From: CAYSCZ01 sp051155775
Lineage (GTDB): Bacteria > Bacteroidota > Bacteroidia > Cytophagales > Cyclobacteriaceae
Length of the DNA stretch: 64,000 nucleotides
NCBI GenBank assembly: GCA_051155775.1
Contig: DAXETV010000029.1
Location: 57,804-121,803, forward strand
Direction: 5' to 3'
Position numbers and translations under genes: made by a program. Positions within the stretch are counted from its first letter, which is position 1; each line of letters opens with the position of its first letter. This document shows, piece by piece, positions 13,801 to 19,648 of the stretch. The notes under the pieces are model-generated. The model saw only the letters and a program-made list of their open reading frames with translations. It was not told the origin of the DNA and did not search any database.

Positions 13801-13844
13801 CCAACAGCTAAAATCGTAAATATTATTGCTAATAGTTTTTTCAT
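1863..13844 (-). CDS. Giant modular surface protein with T9SS C-terminal sorting domain
   Basis: A protein of about 3993 residues. I prefer the ATG at 13844, which opens a clean signal peptide (MKKLLAIIFTILAVGL...GFAQ), over the ATG at 13871. The C-terminal ~80 residues are a type A T9SS sorting domain: SAYPNPVEGS, an IYMIRI strand and the ending MRIVIR. An acidic Glu-rich linker (about 3877-3913) precedes it. The body consists of long repeated modules of about 560-610 residues. Each has a jelly-roll-like unit starting RGVxxxxYxExF (about 1235, 1848, 2406, 2985), an Ig-like unit, a unit starting Y(S/A/T)RWxG (about 935, 1560, 2130, 2714, with a divergent copy at 3321), and a He_PIG cadherin-like unit with DxDGDE and GTPxxxDIG. 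Three or four more He_PIG-like domains follow. Mature cysteines are almost absent. It is probably exported across the outer membrane and attached to the surface as an adhesin or matrix protein; the ligand is unknown. The gene sits 45 bp after the lipoprotein gene. Confidence 0.85.
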   Translation of the reverse strand: MKKLLAIIFTILAVGLCHSGFAQDPTEEIFDSDNLLDWDRLQATVAVDAPVDFSSDETPDGITLRRNMGTTVLDGSLSATSNDIFTVNDWEVASWIQNTQTRAAVEDSIQSDTLFFTTDDADGNIANITWDTLTNIFIQFQYAIVDPNSTIPSTDVGIVDSVFQVLVRDNARDSSEWTVVGDLSDFDMTEEDGLFRLTDSLQIDRDFNMTGGLDPNNFSGDSLRQDLEFALVLQSGPIEQAGQIRISGVTLQADTIGAGAGSRARFRLFDNARTNRFQAQDAGDDNIDDILDVQSVKLEGRGDGNTNPWELATDNFATKIRTSDVETVLSNVRGVQQNGDSASFFIEQNIPASIGLERSYIFEITYRTNSADNQSRVEIEGFLATAATNVGQGTSNVTSISTTSTGTYTLNLPNTTGANGTDFVTITDTLNAITALSANVDLFNPDPNKNDTVAYVTKFIVDDLANLDLLSYDLRQVTVFDGDQDMPETYQEYIDNVNEIFNVTDLDGPESEEFDLIFPPRELDNPGQAEVPYSFELGFFSTLLDTVSNSPVGSFRSWGFSSDGVDNNKFGGGLDPTGLDDGAAATITGDDSTFFIDETLRVRGAFDPEPNQNSYFLSFDWLLDDGVSPDGTTAEFDKFFGFNFDNPVITGDDLLDGNLQGSVESDITINFVTYTDTGDTLANEVIWSEEDFENLVATTRVRFETVGDSIAVYDEDPFGGVPENETDTNKFLNDLKGNYYSALIDVTELLSNAAVDSFAFEVRYQGDNGGSFTIDNIGLTASSFAQYDFALFNPFEYAKVPQKQKDDSVNLSLIVRKNFNSNDNFDSTRININGTVNGDDMGFEDENPDLFGYVLTGDTILFETDAIDQPLGIRTETFGFRPDNLGFPIPRNIPLLNGMNEFSFEIEAASIPAQFDQELDNDTLGFNIEITENEYTRWNGNDAGNILVEGVEGSLGARFAFPEADTLNEITIVFDDAVSDDNARFFVNIIKLDDADSTTGNVIATTDELIYGDTIEVSGDDGILDITFSNLLLDANSIYAVLINKRNELQLNVVRDVATRGEYIEGGELGGLNVGDNVTDLEYLSQRSQTIEENPDFEGNPAITLTTGALPVALTFDDAEYTDTDFNNRDGAEDIAIAFVGSPFSVTVEVTQTDPDDTVTFELDTFDPLALADWLDTTFTIVDDTIYRVTLSGTPGPDDVGTFIGGLNAFTDGDTLAYGDGLNADSTGFRVNVINDRGLAFVDSDTDYEETFDGSTIPDDYILDNTPNNSDTTTWSVVNDSLVIEFNGGAAQDERILSLPIEIAQPEEDEDVFLDLDYVVNQTNDTSFNENAVVNIYLTDFDQSPYPNLDDLGTLIWSTDDLTDQQLEDGEVAAGVDSAYLIPEAIEDALIAGAQDTLALLIVYSEKDGSDAAKDADFKIDNIGLRIDADIDISVASVTNPAYRRVSKIQALSDNFDQPFTFTLQSNGQTIPPTVDVNIDVYKAKSGVNDTIASLDRTIASGDFNVNTFVGDTLFDITTPPPSGGVDTIVYVVNINGISGNKALAAEQLAQDTLFVNENTYARWSGYDNNAVTIENDELGSLGVVFDFFETDNIDSVTYVLDDDADGEPYFFTITKLDNPDASTGDVVYQSTTLLAQPGKNVRTGLDIEVNNGDAYLFLINLLSNDAFSVVSDENTNLTTSEYVEGRLTTFDNSDDVDMTVDSLVRVTNQGNLAFELGLSGTGAPPFFVRSATNTNPTPNNGPDRFIAFVGQEATIEIAVTDPDGDEVTFDMDGASDTDFLADWITDTTVVVDGENTILQLSGTPDQNDIGTFSVSGITASAGGESVVFFTNENGDVETTSIEVVVTTDDRGVFGFPYKERFDSLGSPIADDFPVDFILDNSDTVTWGVDTNNDQMVINRNSDDEETQSERFVTSPIAVPALADPTNEDYQFKFGYDTADADFTDYARVQVFLTTPNGSEDSRIGLVWDSKTDFNATSSVLADSLFTEDDTLAFEVLYTATGGDSAATFSIDSICFVQDPDIRVDVVSVSDPEYSMLSRLQARELAADTVTYNVTSIGQTKPAGTLDVALNFADDLKLPIPDGQDSITVIDVITFGDPGTYEYIASVDVDGNDIVSSVVSDSIVITENMYSRWDGNNDGTIAIGNDSVSGSMGAQFEIFDNDNIDSIFYTLDAGVDIPYNLSVIELDSEDASTGQIVYQSTVRLTENDTTEYAENVDISVEAGMFYLVTVNKLSEDPISFVKDVGSNGQIVTGRLTNLDGQGVAMDELTDVTGQGDVAIKLFMGGGNKPFWSSTTLNPTKGGVDRVLTFVGQPLTIELEVTDLDGDEITFSDFDLEPDFLADWLTTDTIVDGNTATFVITGTPDENDIGVINGSLNASSKGQTIVYREDEDGMVVSGGFEIVVGTDNRGVFGFDYRETFQELDGESVIGDDDLPVDFLLDNSNVETWIVDGTQLTIERNNDEGETQEERIITSPVSVPEIDAVEEDYLFRLVGEVSDDTTFVENANLAIWIVSPNGTRQQAAFWNSDSDLLSAVTGQGASDQFDAELPLPDSLFTSADTLAFELIFTSAAGDDAVSLAIDTIEFFSGRDVILDLALEPVEFTRLPRSQVGIDPLAPFTFTVTSTGQTTPTDVKATYTAVTDGGTELAKNEELDVTFSDGSFSLTPTLDLSEVLPLDFDSVSTIDFEVDLISNGDPDNRNTVMSMTDSVIIGGPQYSRWRWDTGAEVVVDAQTGGLGAQYEFDGTDVLDTLRIWFGASTSANFANNPEFNVTVIELATPTSTTGTIVYTSPIQVASTAVQAVSLGSTSVGEGSYVVLVNQLNNESIFIDNDSGVDSVGSYITGTSQALSRVNDSGDLGLVLETQQDGGAPLFVSATGLVAQPMNALNRAVFTVGDPGEITFTYQSQNATDDTLAFDLQVAPEFFESWLTAEVVNGENGISTVTLSGTPTEEDLGFFNADLLVTDRSNKSTFYFSDENTQGFSILVKGQRGVYALDYTEDFGANNGDPDVPAVPAGFNIPQDFLLLNTSTESWGINGTDDMVISRDVDSDQFEQLISAPVELPAASEGIRYDLEFTWKLDNVRNFTRSGDLGDGVDGDANFADVRVFIVDADGEKIADATPIWEEDNEDLLESSTPALDTIGGAIFSDDRFLDNTYYTSIIDITGFAGQTVSVMFEYESNNDTGVDGDATFTMDEMSVLSNEGTVQLGILARAEYDNVPSSQANEDDEELNFGFIVVNRGNIIPADAEVSWAVRDDANDLVLFNTLPVSALTFEDGIAEATDVYAPEEDGTYTFEVTVGGDNNNPPLGFQDNDADAVEVGGLDYVRTNGATDFAETIGFLDGLGSEFTINDDKGFFLDSVNVQFADGSDEGMFGITIVTDDDSQTVVATTVKSPTQAEDNEEVGVSFGGTFLPQGDYIVMVEPVDEDDNNELRISRDNDVVGSYVRGNASGSLTKVGQFEDGENELNDIGNLRIDLVEKENDAPVFIVMDDNLNMTVTEVNIRAVEGVESVTRILVRDSVNNVEAPLLEQITGLPLIYDLPEAWVSLDGDDIIVITIPDSADAGSLTGKILATDNFETSDLEINVTIEANPSPVFTTDPVLEAFVGVDYVYTATGIDPLGETVTASEVLTPDWLSSSVDGANITLLGTPGEDDINQNNTVKIALTDESGAETEQTFDIKIFNEEARGPAPVFVTDPVTSATVGEAYSYSVKVNASQDFTVTTLTATSALPDTTFTFTDNGNGEGLLASASVAATPGDFAVSLLAVDSKGDSTTQDFTITVEASPDPNQAPTFSSVPSDATVQSGTNYEATISATDPDGDDVVINATEFPEWALFEVTSNGDAIFEGHPTFEDIGQVDQFTVTVSDGEFTTTASWTVTVEAGPDAGESEGEEEEEDAESEGEETDEEEAEVIADKDPEVETFSAYPNPVEGSTITIASPSPTGTAYVIDNSGAVINTFNFVDKVSTIDLKGIDAGIYMIRIITSDGKDETMRIVIR

Positions 13845-13889
13845 CGCAAAGTTATTATTGATGTTTGTCATCTATTTAATAGCGTTTAA

Positions 13890-16800
13890 TTAGTTATTAT
13901 GTGTTGCTGGGTTGTCCTGCATCGTGCTACCTTCGGAAGCTTCTGCGACACGTTTACCTGTACCCAGATATATGTCTCTTACATAAGTTGCCTGGCTGAC
14001 AACCGTGATTCTAGTTGGATCGCTGCCACTACCATTTCCTCCAACAATTATTGGGGTAGTAGCAGTACCAGGTGTATTTCTTCCGAAATATCCTGAACCT
14101 CTATTAGTCACCACTAGATTCTTTAAGTCTAATTTACCGTCTGGGGTTAATTTGACTACTTTAATGGCAGCATCTGTACCTGCACCATCCAGGATTGGCA
14201 TAACCGTAATGGCAGGAGGTGTAACATATCCGTTACCAGGTTCTTCCAGGACTAATTCAGTAACCACAGAATCACCATGAGGATCATGTTCTATCATACC
14301 ATTATTATTTTTATCATCAAACCAAAGTATGGCTGTTTTAAGATAAGTGGATATATCAAATATCACTTCGGGAGCTTCAACATATCCTGACCCGGGATCG
14401 GTTATATCAACACCGATGATCCTGCCATTCTCAAGGATGGCAACCCCTTCAGCTCCTGTTCCACCGCCTATAGAATCAGCCGGTATAAATAATACGGGAG
14501 GCACTTCGCTATATCCTGCTCCAGGATTTTCCATAATTACCTCAACAATTTGTCCGGCATCAGATAATGCAAAACCGACAGGCATAGAACCTGTGTGGGT
14601 TGTTATAGAAATTTCAAGATTATCACGAGCATCAAGACCTGTAATTGTGCTTGAACCACTACTGGTTAGAGCAGTAACGGCTCCACCATTTACTGTGGCT
14701 CCTAAACTCAATACCAAAGAATCCCCGTCATTATCAAAATCAATACCTGTTAAAGTTGCAATTGGAGGTGCAGTATAACCCGAACCATCTCCATCGCCTA
14801 CCAGGGCTACGAGATCGAGAACACCGTCACCGACATTAGCGGTTGCAATCACCTCTTTATCAGCAGAAACAGGTGTTTCTACAACAATATTTATTTTGGC
14901 AGGATCCCTTGGATAACCAGACCCACCGTCAACCACATTAAAACCGATTAAAGCTTGTGTCAATTCTGATTCAGCTTCAGCTCCAAACCCAAAACCAAAA
15001 ACCGGAGAAATAACAACATCAGGTGCTGAGGAATAACCTTCGCCAGCCATCATTAATTCAATATCATCTATGGAAGCATTAGGTCTTACTATGTAATCGA
15101 AAGGATGTCCGTTTTCATTCTCTCCTACTGTAGGATTGTTCGTTTCATTCACGACGATTGAAATATCCGGAAGTTGATCATATAAAAATCTAATTACTCC
15201 GTTAGGCATGGTATCCCTTTCAACTACGATGTCATATCCCTGACCCGGGTTAACAATTTCAAATCCTTCCATTGCCCTGCCTACTACAGCTTCACCAACA
15301 GCCTGAACACCACTCGGGTCAATAGGGGCTGCAATCTCAACAGACGGTGTCGAAGTATAACCTTCACCGCCCTCAAGAACAGTAACCCTTACAACTTGAC
15401 CATTATCAATCTCAGCTTCTGCTACAGCCCCAAAACCTCCGCCACCAGCAATAATTACTGTGGGGTCCTGGTCATATCCTGAACCTGGATTAACAATATT
15501 AACTTTTACCAGCTCACCACTTTCAGATAGGATAACATTAGCACGGGCACCACTTCCAGTACCACCAGCCCTTCTTTCAATTTTAACCTCAGGCGCTTCA
15601 GTGAATAAGTCTTCTTCACCATTACCATCTATATCTTCAGGATCAACACCACCAGCAGTATCTATCGCAACGATCGAATGTATTGGGTTAAATTCTGTAA
15701 GCACAGCAATAGCCATTGCCGTCTCAGAAGCAGAGCCTATAAGATCAACATCCGGAGGTGCTGTATAACCTATACCAGGATTAGTAACTTCAATATCATC
15801 AACCACACCGGTGATCACTGCCCTGGCATCTGCGCCGGAACCACCCTCAGGAGAAATAATAGCAACATCAGGCTCAACATCAAAGCCTCCTACCATAGTA
15901 TCTAAATCAATACTGGTTATAGAATATGTTATAATATCATTTATACTACCGTTGAAATCAGCTATATCATCGTCATCAACAGGTGCCTCGAACTTCAAAT
16001 CATATAAATTAGCTGTATCACCAGGAAGAATTTCATAACCCTTACCAGCATCTACAATAGTCAATGAAGAAACCATACCATGAGTGATTTGTGCAGATAT
16101 ATCTGCAACTACTTTAGCCAAACTGTCACCTACCACGGAAACATTAGGTGGCTGGGTAAATCCGCTTCCCATGTCTTCTATAAAAGTATTAACTATTCCA
16201 CCTTCAGCTAATATTGCCCTTGCTTCTGCTTCAGTGTCCGGAAGATCTCCGATATCACCAGTAGGTGCGTCAATGATTGTTTTAGCTTCCGGTAAGTCGG
16301 TAGGCACAACACTAATATCAGTTGAATCAACAAAGCTACCAGAGAAAACTGCCCTAGTAGTTATAACATCATTAAATGGAACATCATTAAAAAAGTCTAA
16401 CAACAATGTTTGATCACCCGCAACTTCAGCAACTGATAAATTGATATCAATACCGTCACCGCCAAGCGCAGGCACATCCAATGAATATTCTCCATTTTCA
16501 TCTGTGGTTGCAGAAAATAATGTGCCTCCATATGCAATGTTTACTATAGCTGCATTATCATTATTGCCAACACCTCCAAGGAACACATCCGGCAAATCAT
16601 CACCCTCAGAATCTTCTCCTCCATCGAAAGTACCATCTCCGTTAGGTCCATCATCCGTGTTTCCATTTATTTCCCCATTACTGGGATTCTCTAAAAATGC
16701 CAAAATTTCTTCATCGTCGATTGCTCCTACTACAGTAACACCTGCAGGAGCAACCTCAGGTGTTCCATTAGTTAAATCTGTTTCCCATGTTATCCTACCA

Positions 16801-17354
16801 TTTATGTTTGCAGTGTTTCCTGTGGGTGAGAATAAAGGTATCCAAATGGCAGCAGATCTTTTTACACCTGCTAATGTGCCATCCTCTAAGTTTTCCAATT
16901 CTTCAGAACCCGGAGCAGTAATTTCTGCTACCAATTCAATGTCGGAAAGGTTATCAGCAGTAATACTTACGCTAATCCCCCCGATTCTTAAATCAGAAAA
17001 TGCGGCAATTCCGGATTGGTCAGTTGTGACTGTTTGAACTTCGCCAAACTGACTGATTGCCACCTGAACGCCCGCTAAGGCTTCATCTCCGGAGGTTCTT
17101 CCTCCCGGAATAATTGCTTTTCCGTTGGCCACGGCTAGTTTTACTGAAAAATCAATAGCCCCTCCGAGCGCTTCCAGGGAATCCCTGATAGCTTCAAGTT
17201 CTGCTATTTGCTCCAGGGCATCAGCAGTTAGTGCGTCGAGGTCTTGAATGTTTCCAGTTACTTCTTCTGGTGTAACTTCATCGTCTTCACATCCCATGAA
17301 AACCATGATGCCCATTGCCAACAGTAATGAGTAGAGTACAAATCTTTGTTTCAT
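13890..17354 (-). CDS. Large surface lipoprotein with GxGY...P tandem repeats
   Basis: An 1154-residue protein with a lipoprotein signal (VFMGC, Cys22) followed at once by EDDE. This acidic tract matches the lipoprotein export signal of Bacteroidota and predicts exposure on the outer face of the outer membrane. A short heptad-like helix (about 35-60) is followed by two carboxypeptidase-regulatory-like beta-sandwich segments (about 65-160 and 270-300). From about 385 to 1110 there are roughly a dozen degenerate repeats of the form NPGxGYxxxPxVxI...GGxGxGAxAxA...G.V.xVxV. There is no T9SS sorting domain. It is the first gene of the leftward locus, and the giant gene follows closely. Repeats of this kind occur in surface and structural proteins, but I know no assigned activity. 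It may anchor or pair with the giant protein; that is inference. Confidence 0.78.
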   Translation of the reverse strand: MKQRFVLYSLLLAMGIMVFMGCEDDEVTPEEVTGNIQDLDALTADALEQIAELEAIRDSLEALGGAIDFSVKLAVANGKAIIPGGRTSGDEALAGVQVAISQFGEVQTVTTDQSGIAAFSDLRIGGISVSITADNLSDIELVAEITAPGSEELENLEDGTLAGVKRSAAIWIPLFSPTGNTANINGRITWETDLTNGTPEVAPAGVTVVGAIDDEEILAFLENPSNGEINGNTDDGPNGDGTFDGGEDSEGDDLPDVFLGGVGNNDNAAIVNIAYGGTLFSATTDENGEYSLDVPALGGDGIDINLSVAEVAGDQTLLLDFFNDVPFNDVITTRAVFSGSFVDSTDISVVPTDLPEAKTIIDAPTGDIGDLPDTEAEARAILAEGGIVNTFIEDMGSGFTQPPNVSVVGDSLAKVVADISAQITHGMVSSLTIVDAGKGYEILPGDTANLYDLKFEAPVDDDDIADFNGSINDIITYSITSIDLDTMVGGFDVEPDVAIISPEGGSGADARAVITGVVDDIEVTNPGIGYTAPPDVDLIGSASETAMAIAVLTEFNPIHSIVAIDTAGGVDPEDIDGNGEEDLFTEAPEVKIERRAGGTGSGARANVILSESGELVKVNIVNPGSGYDQDPTVIIAGGGGFGAVAEAEIDNGQVVRVTVLEGGEGYTSTPSVEIAAPIDPSGVQAVGEAVVGRAMEGFEIVNPGQGYDIVVERDTMPNGVIRFLYDQLPDISIVVNETNNPTVGENENGHPFDYIVRPNASIDDIELMMAGEGYSSAPDVVISPVFGFGFGAEAESELTQALIGFNVVDGGSGYPRDPAKINIVVETPVSADKEVIATANVGDGVLDLVALVGDGDGSGYTAPPIATLTGIDFDNDGDSLVLSLGATVNGGAVTALTSSGSSTITGLDARDNLEISITTHTGSMPVGFALSDAGQIVEVIMENPGAGYSEVPPVLFIPADSIGGGTGAEGVAILENGRIIGVDITDPGSGYVEAPEVIFDISTYLKTAILWFDDKNNNGMIEHDPHGDSVVTELVLEEPGNGYVTPPAITVMPILDGAGTDAAIKVVKLTPDGKLDLKNLVVTNRGSGYFGRNTPGTATTPIIVGGNGSGSDPTRITVVSQATYVRDIYLGTGKRVAEASEGSTMQDNPATHNN

Positions 17355-17774
17355 ACAAATTAATTTTTAAATGTTAGGTTTTGGGTTCAAATTCAAATTT
17401 TTAAACATAATGCTCGCTTCAATGCATTTTAAGCGATAATAATAGAGATTATTTTCCACAATAAAAAGATTATTTAATGATTCTAAAATAATTAAGGTTC
17501 CAAATTTTATTCTTTACATGAATTTTAATTAAAAATTACTTAAATGTTAAATAATATAATTAATCCATATTTTAAAATGCTAAACTAATGATTTGCATCA
17601 CTTTACAAAACATATTTTAGTTAAAAAGCCATGATTGTTGAAAATTAAGATCATTTCCTATCGGCTTAAAAAAATTCAAAATAAACCTAAGAGGACTGAA
17701 ATTTAAACAGCTATCCAATAATAAATTATAATTCTTTCAATTCTTTCAATAAATCCATTATTGATAAGCTGCAT
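17355..17774. other. AT-rich intergenic region with the presumed promoter of the surface locus
   Basis: About 420 bp separate the surface lipoprotein start from the end of the VIT transporter gene, both on the minus strand. I see no ORF of note. On the minus strand just upstream of 17354 there is TATGTTTA, one mismatch from the Bacteroidota -7 consensus TAnnTTTG, but no convincing -33 element. The region is long enough for regulatory sites, which I cannot resolve. Confidence 0.45.
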
Positions 17775-18500
17775 TCAAAGTAAATACTTTGCCAGCACGT
17801 CTCCTACTAAAAAGGCAAATAATGCAGCGACTCCTCCTAATAATAATGTCTGGGATATGGTTTTGGACGGTTTAAGATTAGTAACCACCCCTCTCAGGTA
17901 CCCCACTATTGTCATAGCTATGGCTGTGCCAGCACAACTGATAGGAAACAGCCATGACTCACTGATTTCAACAAAAGCAGCGAGAACGTAAGACACCAAC
18001 GGTATGAATCCGATAATATTAAATGAAACGAAAGTCATGAACGCGGTTTTAAAAGGGGTTTTATCATCCCTGGTCATTTCCAGCTCTTCTTTCATCATGG
18101 TATCCACCCAAATATCCTTATCTGAGGTGATAACTTTAACTACCTTTTCCAACAATTCGCCTTCAAAGCCTTTATTTTCGTAAATCTCCCGTATCTCCTG
18201 TACTTCTTTTTCCCGCAAATTTTCAACCTCCCAGTATTCGATGGCCTTATGCTTTTCAAAATTGTCCCTTTCTGATTTGGTAGAGAAATAATTACCCACA
18301 GACATAGAAAAGCCATCGGCTATGAGGTTGGCAAATCCAAAGATCAATACCCAATGCAGGGCAGCATCTGCTCCTGCTGCACCGGCCACAACCGCAAAAG
18401 TAGTTATGGCCCCATCAATCCCTCCATAAACGAATTCGGAGATGTATGCCCGGTCGAAAAATAAAATCTTACCTTTTTTATGCAGATGGGATTCGCTCAT
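17775..18500 (-). CDS. VIT1/CCC1-family (nodulin-21-like) metal transporter
   Basis: A 241-residue membrane protein of the VIT1/CCC1 family, which moves Fe2+ or Mn2+ out of the cytoplasm. Helix 1 carries FVYGGIDGAITTFAVVAGAAG, and helix 2 contains FANLIADGFSMSVGNYFSTKSE, both diagnostic. A cytoplasmic Glu-rich helical stretch (about 80-140, with repeated EIRE/EELE) corresponds to the metal-binding domain, and three more helices follow. I chose the ATG at 18500 because it starts MSESHLHKK as family members do, and because the upstream extension would overlap menC. The start lies one base after the menC stop, so the two are probably translationally coupled. The substrate is not decided by sequence. 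Confidence 0.86.
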   Translation of the reverse strand: MSESHLHKKGKILFFDRAYISEFVYGGIDGAITTFAVVAGAAGADAALHWVLIFGFANLIADGFSMSVGNYFSTKSERDNFEKHKAIEYWEVENLREKEVQEIREIYENKGFEGELLEKVVKVITSDKDIWVDTMMKEELEMTRDDKTPFKTAFMTFVSFNIIGFIPLVSYVLAAFVEISESWLFPISCAGTAIAMTIVGYLRGVVTNLKPSKTISQTLLLGGVAALFAFLVGDVLAKYLL

Positions 18501-18501
18501 A

Positions 18502-19575
18502 TTAAGAAAGATTAATATCCCAACGCCTGTTATTTTGGTACCTGATATGTCCCTGTTCGACCAGTAAAGGGGAAGGGAAATTGTTATGGTAAAGCTGACC
18601 GGTACCCAGCCCCTGATGAAGCGGGTTGTCAAACCTTGAAGTGAATTGACTGATGGCATTTAATCCTATGTTTGATTCCAATGCGGATGTAATCCACCAA
18701 CCGATATTTCGGTCACTGGCTAATTGGATCCATTCTGTACAGGCTTTAAACCCGCCCAGTAAAGCCGGCTTTAATACAATATAAGCCGGCTTAACGGTAT
18801 CCAGCAGTTCAATTTTCTTATCTGTCGATTGGATGGCGATCAATTCCTCGTCCAAAGCTACGGGTATTTGTGCGTATTTGCAGGTCATTTCAAGTGCTTC
18901 CGGCTGGTTTGGTAAAATAGGTTGTTCTATAGAATGAATATCAAATTTGGCTAAATCCGCGATCTTACTAAGTGCCTCATGGTTTTGAAAAGCCCCATTG
19001 GCATCCAACCTTAAAGTTACATCACTTCCTTCAGGCCGTGAACGAATATAATCCAGTAAATCTAATTCCGATTGAAAATCCAAAGCACCTATTTTGATTT
19101 TGATACATGAATACCCTTCATCTAATTTTTGATTTATTCTATCGGTCATTTCTGACTTTGATCCCATCCAAATCAATCCATTAACAGGCATGCTTTTATT
19201 TCCTTTATAATAAGGTGTATCAAATATCATTTTTTTTCCTCCATTGGTTATATCCAATAAGGCTGTTTCCAAACCAAACCTTATGGAAGGAAAATTTCCA
19301 GGGCAGACATTTTCAACGAAATCAAAAATTTCACTTTCACTTTTGGGTGAGATAGTGGTGGATATACTTTTTGATATTTTTTCAAGCTGGTTTTCAATCG
19401 CATCAATATCGTCTATACTCAGACGAGGTATTGGTGGCACCTCACCATAACCTACCACTCCGTTGAGTTCTATTTTTAGTATCCATGTTTGTCTTTCATG
19501 CATGACCCCCCTGGATGTGCCCGCAGAAAAGGTGAATTTCAAAGTGTGGGGAAAATATTCCAGTCTTAATGCCAT
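18502..19575 (-). CDS. menC: o-Succinylbenzoate synthase (enolase superfamily)
   Basis: A 357-residue member of the muconate-lactonizing subgroup of the enolase superfamily. It dehydrates SHCHC to o-succinylbenzoate in menaquinone synthesis. Visible active-site elements are CIKIKIG (the KxK lysines), LRLDANGAF (metal Asp), SIEQP (metal Glu), ALDEEL (metal Asp/Glu) and VLKPALLGG (second catalytic Lys). The end contains ALESNIGLNAISQF and HQGLGTGQLY, typical of Bacteroidota MenC. The ATG at 19575 is preferred over the upstream TTG at 19593, because that TTG is part of a likely promoter element. A dipeptide epimerase is the alternative within the superfamily, but the GLGTGQLY end favours MenC. 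No other men genes are in the window. Confidence 0.85.
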   Translation of the reverse strand: MALRLEYFPHTLKFTFSAGTSRGVMHERQTWILKIELNGVVGYGEVPPIPRLSIDDIDAIENQLEKISKSISTTISPKSESEIFDFVENVCPGNFPSIRFGLETALLDITNGGKKMIFDTPYYKGNKSMPVNGLIWMGSKSEMTDRINQKLDEGYSCIKIKIGALDFQSELDLLDYIRSRPEGSDVTLRLDANGAFQNHEALSKIADLAKFDIHSIEQPILPNQPEALEMTCKYAQIPVALDEELIAIQSTDKKIELLDTVKPAYIVLKPALLGGFKACTEWIQLASDRNIGWWITSALESNIGLNAISQFTSRFDNPLHQGLGTGQLYHNNFPSPLLVEQGHIRYQNNRRWDINLS

Positions 19576-19590
19576 ATAATTTGGTTGGAA

Positions 19591-19598
19591 CAAATTTA
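19591..19598 (-). promoter_or_regulatory. Bacteroidota -7 promoter element for menC
   Basis: The minus strand reads TAAATTTG, an exact match to TAnnTTTG, 16-23 bp upstream of the preferred menC ATG. No clear -33 TTG was found at the expected distance, so the call rests on the -7 element and its position. Confidence 0.5.
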
Positions 19599-19648
19599 GG
19601 CCTTAAACCTTTATGACCTAGTTTTACTTCATGAATTATTCTGCCTCC

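Noticed and set aside
1003..13871. Interpretation as an SprB/SprF gliding adhesin pair
   Set aside because: The C-terminal domain looks like the type A sorting signal (YPNP...MRIVIR) and the barrel is too short and dissimilar to PorP/SprF.
13890..17354. Tandem repeats in the lipoprotein gene considered as CRISPR-like or satellite DNA
   Set aside because: Repeats are at protein level only, irregularly spaced and diverged at DNA level.
18501..18659. N-terminal extension of the VIT transporter up to 18659
   Set aside because: It overlaps menC, and the family-like start MSESHLHKK at 18500 follows the menC stop directly.
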